64,000 nt of DNA from NCBI RefSeq assembly GCF_023856365.1, contig NC_064536.1, forward strand, positions 39,377,276 to 39,441,275, written 5' to 3'. The translations under genes were made by a program, and so were the position numbers. Origin of the DNA: Brienomyrus brachyistius (taxonomy: Eukaryota; Chordata; Actinopteri; Osteoglossiformes; Mormyridae). A model generated the notes under the pieces. The model ran no database searches, was not told where the DNA came from, and saw only the letters and a list, made by a program, of their open reading frames with translations. Shown one piece after another: positions 45,119 through 55,000 of this stretch (the first letter of the stretch is position 1; each line of letters opens with the position of its first letter).

Positions 45119-45395
45119 CTGTGGGGAAAATAATTAACTGAATAAGGAACTTCCACCTCATGACATCTCTAAGTAATTATGCTTGGTTTGTATAATACTT
45201 AGATTAGGTCATGTGTAATTAACAGAACAGTGATGATGCATAAAAGGCAAAGACCATCATTTTACTATAAGAACAAGGAAAACAAAAGTAGTGTCTGATC
45301 TTGGGAAGGGCTTCAGCAGGATGTGGGATCGGGAATATGAGCCTGGCAGTGTGTTCTAGGGTCTGAGAGGAAAACCAGGACCTTAAATCCCTAGT
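45119..45395. other. Intron 5' of first Ig exon, unit B
   Basis: Non-coding. It ends at the unoccupied L1 target (45396-45412). Confidence 0.6.
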
Positions 45396-45489
45396 AAAAG
45401 GCCTAGATGAGGTGAATGAATGGGCTTGTCACTGTGTGGGATGACCACACCCCTTCAGTACTATGGCCTTACTTGTAAACATATCCAGT

Positions 45490-45976
45490 CCTGTGATACA
45501 GGCCCTCTCCTATTTCCTCTGTAAATGCTTCCTTTGGGCTCTATTTGTGAACGTTATTATGTAAAATATCATTGCTATGCTGGTGATACGCAGCTCTATC
45601 TGCCATTAAAACCTGGTGACTGCTGCTCTCTGGTGGCCCTTTCTAACTGTCTGGAGGATATTAAGAACAGGACAGCAATGACTTTCGTCCAGATTAATGA
45701 AAACAAGATAGAGGTAATGAGTTTTGGTCACTGTTCATGATCTCAGTGAACAATTAGGGCCTCATTCAGAAATCTTCCAGTCACATACTAAAAATCTTGT
45801 TGTCATCTTTGATTCTTCACTGAGTTTGATAAACAAATAAATGCTGTTGTGAAGGAGTGTTTCTGTCAGCTGAGTTCAATAGCCTGGCTTAAACCACACC
45901 TTTCAGCCAAAGACCTGGAGAGTTACTCCTGCTTTTATCCTGATTGGGTTACTGCCGTTCTCTGTACCCAGGTTTA
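45490..45976 (+). mobile_element. Rex1-like LINE reverse-transcriptase fragment, unit B
   Basis: Counterpart of 21090-21590. An open frame at 45525-45740 keeps YAGDTQLYLPLKPGD and NENKIEVMSFG. The Asp-to-Gly change at the catalytic motif means it was already dead. B lacks about 500 bp that follow in A and rejoins the A sequence near 46035 (matching about 22085). Confidence 0.72.
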
Positions 45977-46194
45977 CAGTTATTCCTGCTTTTATCTTAT
46001 CCCCATTGATTTACTAAAATTATATATTTTTATGTAACTTTGTCCAATGTCTCTGGTTGTATTACGTATTTCATGCTTTTATTGTACTATTTTTATCTAC
46101 AGCATTTTGGCACAATATGTATTTTTTTTTATGTACTTTTTCAATAAAATCACTTGACATGACTTATACGAAAAGCATTTCAATGTATTTTAGT

Positions 46195-46475
46195 TCAGCC
46201 ATTTATCTTGCACATTCATATTAAATACAGGGTCATGGGAGCTGATCGGGAGCATGGAGCTGATCGGAGGCAGCACAGGGCATAAAGTCGGGGAACACCC
46301 AGGACAGGATGCCAGTCTGTCACAGGGCAAACACTCACACACAGTCACTATGGGCACTTTTAGAGGCACCAATTCACCTGAACCACGTGTCTTTGGACTG
46401 CGGGAGGAAACCAGAGAACTGAGAGGAATCCAACGTGGATACAGGGAGACCATGCAAACTGCCCATGTAACACCC
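46195..46475 (-). mobile_element. SINE copy, diverged
   Basis: Contains 'cacaaggacaggatgccagt'-type tail sequence, 'ctttggactgcgggaggaaa' and 'catgcaaactgccc', matching the SINE family in reverse orientation. Ends not resolved. Confidence 0.55.
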
Positions 46476-47190
46476 TGAATAAAGGGGAAATCTAAATAAA
46501 CACATCCATGCACCTTGCTTCCTCCGTGGTAGCATTACCGAGAATATATGTGTATTATTTTCAAAACATCTGCAGAGATGCATCGTTTTGTCCAAAATAA
46601 AATATTCCAACAATTAAATATGCATTCATAAGGTTATTCTCAAAACAAAATATTGCACCAATTATATGCTCTTTCAGCTCCGAATGTAATTCCATTCTGC
46701 TGTACAGGTAAATAAACACCAACATCTCTCACTTTTCTTAAAATAGATAAAATCAAGTGTAACAGGTAAGTATAACAAGGGTCTATTAATCAGTAAACAT
46801 GACCTTAAATTTACAAATGAGAATTTACAGAAAATAAACAAAAAAAATACATATAGCCCTTCGTATTATCCGTTTGTTATCATGGCGACTCACTTAAGAA
46901 GTGAACATACGAATAAATGCGTAACAAAGTACACCCACAAACATACCAAAACCCAAATGCTTTGTGTGCGTCTTACTGAGCTTGACCTGAGCAGAGCGCA
47001 CACGCTGTACAACAAGCTGGCCTCAGGTCGTTCTGTTCCCACCACTGGGGAAGAAGTTTCAGCTAGCCGCTTAGCCATATACTGATTAACAATTTACAAC
47101 TGACAATACAGCTTCAAAACACACTCAACATACAATCGACATGTTAATAAAACACAAAGAAAATAGCGCATTAAACATATTATTAAATCA

Positions 47191-47553
47191 TCCATCCATC
47201 CATCCATCCATTTTCCAAACCGCTTATCCTATTGGGTCGCGGGGGGTCCGGAGCCTATCCCGGAATCAATGGGCACGAGGCAGGGAACAACCCAGGATGG
47301 GGGGCCAGCCCATCGCAGGGCACACTCACACACCATTCACTCACACATGCACACCTACGGGCAATTCAGCAACTCCAATTAGCCTCAGCATGTTTTTGGA
47401 CTGTGGGGGGAAACCGGAGTACCCGGAGGAAACCCCACGACGACACGGGGAGAACATGCAAACTCCGCACACATGTGACCCAGGCGGAGACTCGAACCCG
47501 GGTCCCAGAGGTGTGAGGCGACAGTGCTAACCACTGCACCACCATGCCACCCC
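47191..47553 (-). mobile_element. Complete tRNA-derived SINE with target duplication
   Basis: It runs from (CCAT)n through 'ccaaaccgcttatcctattg', 'ctccaattagcctcagcatg' and 'gggtcccagaggtgtgaggc' to the tRNA-like head ('gctaaccactgcaccaccat'), all in reverse orientation. It is flanked by tattaaatca at 47181-47190 and 47554-47563. It looks little decayed and serves as the reference for the other fragments here. Confidence 0.88.
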
Positions 47554-47563
47554 TATTAAATCA

Positions 47564-48904
47564 TTAATTATGAATTTATTAATGTATTAATAAATGAATT
47601 CTACTTTCCCTCAATGGCCGTTTTATTTTTTTAAAACTACTGTGTTACAGCTTTCTAATAAAAATTAATCTATCTCACCCACAAAAAGCTGGGCCAGATA
47701 TCGAAACCACAAGCCCAGCTAGAGGTTAACTTGCTCTCCAAACCTGCTGCAGAGTGAAAGACAACCAGGTCTAGTCTCAACTCCTGAGGCTGATCGTGAC
47801 CACTGATCTGGACCCCCTTGCCTTCTCACTCTAGATCTTCAATTCCACGTCACTCATCCCCCTCCCTCTGAGCCTCAACACCTACTTCTAGCAGAAAACA
47901 GCAATATTACCATTATTTTGCAATTATTATACTTTTTAAGATATCTGTCTGTGACAGACTGGTTGACCCAAGACCAAGCTACGTCCTGCCCTTAGTAATC
48001 CAGTTGACATCCCTGATGGATCATTTCATCCTTTGCCTATGCAAGGAGGGAAGTGATGATGAAATGCCTCCTTCTGTTACCAAAGAACAAGGGATAAGTT
48101 CTTTTCCTAACTTCGCTGGGTGTTTCACTGTGGGAGATACAGACGGCTCCCAGAATGCACTGCAATATCCCGAATCAGGAAACTATAAACACTCAAAAGC
48201 TGATTCTTATACCAGTTCTGAGGGGTTGGCCTCCAACACTGCATGTGCATGGATGGCCCTGAGACAGCCAGCCTGTAAAAACACACAAATGTGTACAATG
48301 TAGCTCAGCTTGCCACATTACAGATATCCTGGCCTGACACCCCCTGAACAAGGCCCATGATGTGGCCACACCCCTAACAGAATGGGCATCGTATCGCACC
48401 GAATCACACTGCATCACAATAGGGGTGAATCACATCCAATCACGTTAGTAGTTTCTTCATATGTATCTTAATGAATCAGATGGTTGCAAGTGCATTGAGA
48501 TGTGTATCACATCAGCCTCAGTGATGGAGAGGCACACCCCTAATGTATAAGCTTAGGGTATACAGTAGCTTGTACAATGCAGTGAGGAAACCTCTGGCGG
48601 GACAGTGATTTGCCCCTCTGGGGTGTAGCCCAGGACACGACCAGCTGATGGTACCTCCTGAAGCCTGCTGTCCTGTGTACATACACAGGCAGGGTCTGAA
48701 CTGGATACAATGTGCTCAGCTTCTGCTCCTCAGCAGAGGAAAGAGGAGGGGGGTAGAAAACTGTCAGCTCCAGTGAAGAGAATTTGTAGGCCGAGTCTGC
48801 AATATCGTGACCACCAGCATGACTCTAAAAAGGAGGACAGTTGTACCCAAAAAGGAGGACTAAAGCACAGAAAGGAGGACGGCATCTGTGTGCATTGGTT
48901 CCCG
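47564..48904. other. Non-coding stretch
   Basis: No exon, RNA gene or clear transposon was identified; one 99-codon frame at 48004-48303 has no recognisable motif. Confidence 0.4.
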
Positions 48905-49740
48905 TACAAAATTTGGTCAGTGAACAAATTCCTCGACCAGATTCCTTTTTTTATACTAGTGTAACACCGGCGGGGCGCATATCCCAGCATGCCCCGCGTA
49001 CAATTGTAATTAGAAGGACCACGACAGGCACCCAACAAGCACCGAACCCAAATATACAGATGGGAAACACAATGTTGTCAGAAGCTGAACTGCGAAATGC
49101 ACATGCAGTGAGACATTTGCACACACTGTATACACGTTAGGATCGGACAGGGTATACACACAAGACATGGGCAAAGTGTAAAGTGAGGTAGACCTTCAAC
49201 AGCACGTCAGTCTATTGTCAGGCCCTGGAAGCTGGAGAAATGCCATGTGAACAGCAGAAATGTGGTCATACAGGATGTGAGGGTGAGACTGTGTGCTGTA
49301 TATAGAGGGTCTGACATCACGGCTTTGATTCAGTCTTTAGTATTGTGATGACATTGTGATTGCCCAGTGATAACAATACTGGATGGGTGGTACCCCTTTA
49401 AAGAGCAAGGGGAGATGGGATACCATTGTGGTATGCAAGCAGGTCCTCAGGGTTGTCACACATGTTTTTGTGAGGTGTACACTGCTGGTTGCTTGAGCCC
49501 CTGGATGAGACACTGGTCAGTGCCCTGCAGAATCGCTGTGGGCAGTGTGAGGACTTCTGCCCTCTCAGTTAAACAATAGGCGCAGGCACTGAGTCAAATG
49601 AGTCTCTCTGCATCCTGGCTAATGATATCAAGGGGTTGTGTAGGCGTGTCTGTGCTCACATGGCTCTATCAGTACAGAGTAAACTGACCAGGGATAAGTT
49701 TATCCAGAGACAGATAGCTCACATTCAGACACAGCCAACC
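48905..49740. repeat. Upstream receptor-flank segment, unit B
   Basis: Counterpart of 22610-23430, including the GC-rich palindrome and the leader-associated segment at 49264-49341. Confidence 0.6.
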
Positions 49741-49849
49741 CACCCTTGTATGCATGTCTTTTTGGTTAGAAGTTGAACATATGTTTAATGTGTTTTATAG
49801 TAAAAACATTTAACTTGAAAAGAAGGATGTTATTTTCTTTTATGAAAAG

Positions 49850-49922
49850 ACTTTGTTTTCAGTTTGATTTTCATTTTACATACCATCCCAACCTTTTCTG
49901 ATTTGGGGTTGTAAAATGTGAA
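49850..49922. mobile_element. Second mariner-type terminal repeat, unit B
   Basis: Counterpart of 27152-27225. Confidence 0.55.
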
Positions 49923-50203
49923 CACAAAAGCTTTTTTTTTTGTGAACATTATAAAACAGATCAATTCGTATTAAACAATTTGAAAGACATAGACATCTAA
50001 TATGTGTGTGTCTGAGAGAGAGAGCATTTCAATTAATGCCTATAGTTCAATATTTGTTAGGTGCTTATAGTCCAGCTGAACAGCATGTCACCAATAACCC
50101 GCTGCATTATAGCAACTGAAAGAAGCATTACTTCATCAATCTATATATCTGCCTTCCAGATGTGTTAGCACACTGCTAAACAGGGCTGCTTACGTCAGTG
50201 AAA

Positions 50204-50276
50204 GCCTCGTTAGCGCAGTCGGTAGCGCGTCAGTCTCATAATCTGAATGTCGTGAGTTCGACCCTCACACAAGGCA
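50204..50276 (+). tRNA. tRNA-Met (CAT), elongator type
   Basis: 73 nt fold as a tRNA: acceptor stem GCCTCGT with ACAAGGC, D arm AGCGCAGTCGGTAGCGC, anticodon loop CTCATAA with CAT at 50237-50239, T arm GTGAG-TTCGACC-CTCAC, discriminator A. It closely matches the vertebrate elongator tRNA-Met. One acceptor-stem pair is a C-A mismatch, and the downstream terminator is only TTT rather than four or more T. It may be a functional gene or a slightly decayed copy. Confidence 0.82.
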
Positions 50277-50286
50277 GTTTATTTAC

Positions 50287-50673
50287 TTGCTGAAACAGTT
50301 CCCATGCATAGCTGCACTTTTACAAAATCACTCTCCCACAGATTCTAATAGATGTTTTTATGTCACTCATGCGGCATCAGCCCAGCGTACTTCCATAACT
50401 GTGCAAAGAACTTCTTCAGAAGTAGATACCATTACTCGTCTCATAGCGGATCCACAAACCTTCCAATTTCAACATCTAGCCCAAACTGATCTCAGATGCA
50501 AGCTTCTGTACAGTCATCCGCATCCCATGGCTAAGATTTCACCTGCAACAGTAGCCAATCGAGCAACAACAAAATTCAGCAACAGCAAAATCTGTGACGA
50601 GGGCCATATACTTGTTGACTGTTACACTTGTATCACAACACCAGACCTGGACCAGAACCAGACATACTGCTAG
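50287..50673 (+). CDS. Open frame of unknown nature
   Basis: 128 codons beginning 8 bp after the tRNA end region. The product is polar with several Cys near the end (CDEGHILVDCYTC). No family recognised, no splice sites or polyadenylation signal assigned. It may be chance. Confidence 0.2.
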   Translation: MLKQFPCIAALLQNHSPTDSNRCFYVTHAASAQRTSITVQRTSSEVDTITRLIADPQTFQFQHLAQTDLRCKLLYSHPHPMAKISPATVANRATTKFSNSKICDEGHILVDCYTCITTPDLDQNQTYC

Positions 50674-50859
50674 CAGGTTTGTGCATAGATAATAGATAAT
50701 CGCTACAAAGCTTACACCCGGTGTTTCCCAGATAGGTTCCAGACCCCCATGACCCTTTCCAGACCCTTTCTCATGGAAATGATTCATTTACTGTCTGTCA
50801 GTCTATCTGAAAATATGTGAGAGAGAGTGAGAGCCTGTCCCAGAGTAAGTGAGCCTCAC

Positions 50860-50899
50860 CTGGAGGCCCATCAGTGAAGAAGAGGATGACGAGGAGCAT
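50860..50899 (-). CDS. Receptor leader exon upstream of unit B pseudogene
   Basis: ATG at 50899 reads M-L-L-V-I-L-F-F-T-D-G-P-P and ends in phase 1 at a GTGAGG donor, as at 8423-8462. It is the nearest leader 5' of the unit B Ig exons (45118 and below) and matches their phase-1 acceptors. Because those exons are disabled, the leader may no longer serve a protein. Confidence 0.6.
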
Positions 50900-51014
50900 C
50901 AGAGGAGCCTTATGTGTGTATCGCTGACCTCAGATCTGTGGAGACTGACACTCACATCCTGACTCTCCATAACCTCACTGCCTCCATTTTATGGGTTTTA
51001 AATGTTTTAAAATC

Positions 51015-51190
51015 ATCCATCTATCTTTCCCCCTCTTGCCCAGGCTGGGGTCACAGTCAGCCTGGGGCACATCCCAGGAAGCACGGGGCCCAAACCAGGG
51101 ACACAAACAGCACACTGACAGGATTCAAACCCAAACCCCTGAAAGTATGAGGCGTCCGTGTTACACGCTGAGACACCACTGCAGCATGCA
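51015..51190 (-). mobile_element. SINE fragment
   Basis: 'aggctggggtcacagtcagc', 'ggattcaaacccaaacccct' and a tRNA-like 'gttacacgctgagacaccac' end suggest an old SINE copy in reverse orientation. Confidence 0.45.
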
Positions 51191-52030
51191 GGAGCAATGA
51201 AAAGCATTTTTATTAACATGGTGTATGACGAGTCACACTGTCTGCATTTTCAGTTAAATTGTCAATAAGCAAAAGCATGACATCCTCTTAGAAAAAGATA
51301 CTGTGCAAGTACTGAAACATACAGAGCTACTAAGGGCACATGGGACACGTAACAAAAATGGAACAAAAAAATAAGACACAAATCTGGCAAAAGTTTTGTA
51401 AAACAACACAAATGTTTTGCAAGATAATGCAAAAAGATTTGGTATTTTTTACTTCCATTCATTTTTTTTACCCTCCCTTGTCAAAGTTACTCCAGGAGGC
51501 AGTGAAGTACATAAAAGGGCATAAAATTAAAGCCAGAGCCTTTAAACCTCACTAATCAGCACATACTGTACATGCACAAGCGAAAATCAGATATTAGCAA
51601 ATACTGTCTTAAAAACTGTATGTTGCGGTATTCGACATTTCACATTATAAACGAATAAACTAGGAATTATAATATTTTTTGCATTTATTTGAATGAAAAG
51701 TAACAGACCACCACAATAATACCTTGCATTTACATGTATTATTTTTACCAGTTGGTTCTGTCCAAAGTGACATACAAGTAAGTAAATAGTTCCATGATTA
51801 TGGTTCAAATGCACAGCAGCCATGAATGTCTGTTTCTCACTGGCTGATTCTTACTGTCACACTGTAACATGACAGTGCTGCATGCCATTTAAATACAGCT
51901 CACATCACTGTAAGATTCTCCTCTCTGGTGATGATCCCTCCCCATCACTGGAGTGTCTGCGTGTCCCTCACAGCTCTCATCCTGAGCAGCAGCTCCCCAC
52001 ATGTAGAGGAGCCTCTCTGTGTTGCTGCCC
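51191..52030. other. Probable 3' UTR/flank of the intact receptor gene
   Basis: On the minus strand AATAAA occurs near 51207 and 51684, downstream of the receptor's likely stop. Otherwise non-coding. Confidence 0.4.
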
Positions 52031-52033
52031 CCT

Positions 52034-55000
52034 ACTGGACAAGGAATAACAGATAAGCATTAACATCATTTTGGTTTCTGAGGCACTAACACATTCCTTA
52101 GCATTTCAGAGAGTTTGGTGTGTTAATGTTACTGCTACAGGAACAGGAGGTGAACCAGAGTGATAGATTAATGAGGGAAAACTCTTTAGTTCACTTTCAT
52201 CTGGCAAAAATTTCAAGTCAAATGAGCTACATGTATGTTGTTGGAATCGTGGCTGTACACAGAATTAATGGAAACATATGACACATGTGCAGCATCATAC
52301 AGACTAAATGTATCACAGCTCATGTTAGAGCAGATTGTCCAAACTCACCTCTCTGTCCTTCAGGGTGACTGAGCTGTAGATCACTTCGCTGGCTGGGGTC
52401 ACAGCAGGACGGTGTGAAGAACATCCTGAGGACACCTGCTGAGAGTATGTAGCTGCTTACAGTAGAGGTACAAGACTAACCTTTGTACAGAAACCACAAA
52501 TCCATGAACTCCCAAACCTCCCATCCGAGTCACTATGAAATATCAGGGGAATCATGGTACTTCTTGGTACATTACAGCTAATTCTGATACACATGGATCT
52601 GAGAGATCAGCTGAGGTGTAGATGTACCTGCCCAGTCAGTATATTATTGATATATGTGTCACTCTCAGTGTGATACTGGTCCTATGTCTGAACCAAACAC
52701 TGATTTACATGAAACTATCTTACCTCTGGGTCTCGCAGGACAATGGAGCTGTAGGTGACATCAGCACCAGGCTCCTCAGAGGTCTGAGAGAGGAACATTA
52801 TGATTATATATCCACCTGTCCATTCTTTAACTGACAGCAATCAAACGTCATTGTTAGTGAATTTGGTAATAATGTGATGTACTGTATCGGATAATGATCT
52901 GTATCTTTACAGATATTTAAATTTTTTTCTCTCTTATAAGACAAAAATCTACAGAATCTTCTAGGTTTTCTTCTCATATTAAAGCTTAACTTACTGTCCC
53001 TCCTGGATTTTGATTCCTGGCCATTTTTTTTGCTACAAATAAAGAAAAGAAGAAAAAATACATAGAAAATTATTTCTCTGCTCTTAACTGATACATAACA
53101 ACTGACTACCAGCCTGCGTTTGCAGGTAACCAGTCAGTGAATCCCAGCCAGCCTTGGTTGGAGTAACTAACTCGTTTAGGGTTTTATAAGCTCAGCTTAT
53201 AAGCTCAGGACACAGACTCAGGAGGTCAGAGGAAAGTCTGCAGGATCATGGAGGAAAGGCTCTTTCAAGGCTGTTGCCCTCTGATGTCCTGTTTGTACTA
53301 TAATGGATTTTAGCTCTGCACTGTTATTCCTTTTCCAAAGGGTTGTGACCACGTTTTATATTTTAATGTCACTGCATAGACCTGTGTGTCTGAATGCTGC
53401 TGTCTGTGTCCCTGTCCAGCTGGCTTTGGAAAAGGATAAAAGCATGAAGTAGCTGCTGCTTACAGGAGTGCAGAGGGACATGCATCACTGCTCAGACAGT
53501 CAGGTCACTTATACACCGTCTGCATCAGCAGATACTCACTGTGTTTGTCCCACACTTTCCATGTGATGATGATGATCAACAGCAGCACCAATAAGCCCAG
53601 TCCTACATACAGAGCCAGCTGGACCAAAGAGCTGAATAAGAGGGTGGATGTGAACAGTAAAGTCTTACATGCTTTAAAGCAACATGGATCAGCCTCAACT
53701 GTACTATTACACAGGATACATGTGAGGAACAGGAGACATTAACAATCAGCATGAAAATATCTTGATTACTTTTTTTTGCCAGTTTTAATATGATTATTAC
53801 AAGACTGTTTTGTAAAATCCATCCATCAATCCATCCGTACATCTAAACAAACAGGCCTGCAGTCGTTCCCCAGTAGCATAAAACAAAAGGCAGGGGCTCA
53901 CCCTGGATTGGATGTCATCTCATGTTTATTATATCCATCCATTTATCATCAAAACTGCTAAATCCCAACTGGAGTCGCAGGTGGGACGGGAGCCTATTCT
54001 GGGAACAATGGGCGCAGGCAGGAACCAACCCTGGAGAGTCACCAACACACTGCAGGGTGCACACACTCAACCAATTATGGGGCCCACTGAGAGTTGTCAA
54101 TTAACCTGCCTTGCACAATTTTGGACTGTTGGAGGAAACTGGAGCCCCTGGCAGATATTCACAAGAACAGCATGCAAACTCCACACAGAAAGGTCCCACG
54201 CCCAGCCCAGGGTAGAAACCCAGGACCTTCAAGCAGTCAGGCAGCAGCACTAACCACTGCACCACCATGCCTATGATTAAGAAAAAAATTAAAAGTAATA
54301 TCCTAATTCTCATAAATATAATGGTAGTTTCCTCTCCTGGAGCTGACACCTTATCGTGGTGGAGGGGTTTGCATGTTCCAGGGATCCCAGGAGCTAAGTT
54401 GCCTGGGGTTTTATGCCTCTGGTAGAGTCACCCAAGGCAAACAGGTCCTGGATGAGGAACCAGACAAAGTGTGGCTCATCAGACCACTTATGATAAAAAA
54501 AAATAAAACATAGATCCACGTTTTCCCTTGCCCGGAGGCAAAACACCAGCCCCCCCCCCCCCCCCCCGAGCCCCCCGGAGCCAGGCCTGGTGGTGGGGCT
54601 CAATGGTGAACACCTGGTGGCCAGGCCTGCACCCATGGGGCCTGGTCGGGCACAGCCCAAAGAAGGCACGTGGGTCCCCCCTCCAATGGGCTCACAAACT
54701 GTAGGAGGGGCCAAAGGGGTCAGGTACAGTGTGAGTTGGGCAGTGGCTGAAGGTGGGGACCTTGGCAGTCTGATCCTTGGCTGCAGAAGCCAGCTCTAGG
54801 GACAGGGTAGCCTCCCTTTGCCTTCGGGTTGGAGAACGGGTCCTGACTGTTATTTGCGCGTATGCATCAAACAGCAGTTCAGAATACCCACCCTTTTTGG
54901 AGTCCTTGGAAGGGATGTTGGAGAGTGCTCCTCCTGGGGACTCTCTTGTTCTGCTGGGGGACTTCAATGCTCATATGGGCAATGACAGTGAGACCTGGAG

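Larger units (their letters stand above)
28473..50060. repeat. Tandem segmental duplication, unit B
   Basis: Second copy in direct orientation. Homology with unit A runs to about 45976, resumes at about 48905-49740 (matching 22610-23430) and again at 49850-50060 (matching 27152-27490). It is shorter than A because the L1, Gypsy-like and Tc1 insertions of A are absent. It contains the LTR element at 36196-39967 and the foldback element near 42360-43213, both missing from A. Sequence right of about 50060 is not a continuation of A. Confidence 0.92.

Noticed and set aside
54549..54567. Long C run within the RTE-like LINE.
   Set aside because: Homopolymer in a C-rich 5' region of the element; more likely slippage or assembly noise than a functional signal.
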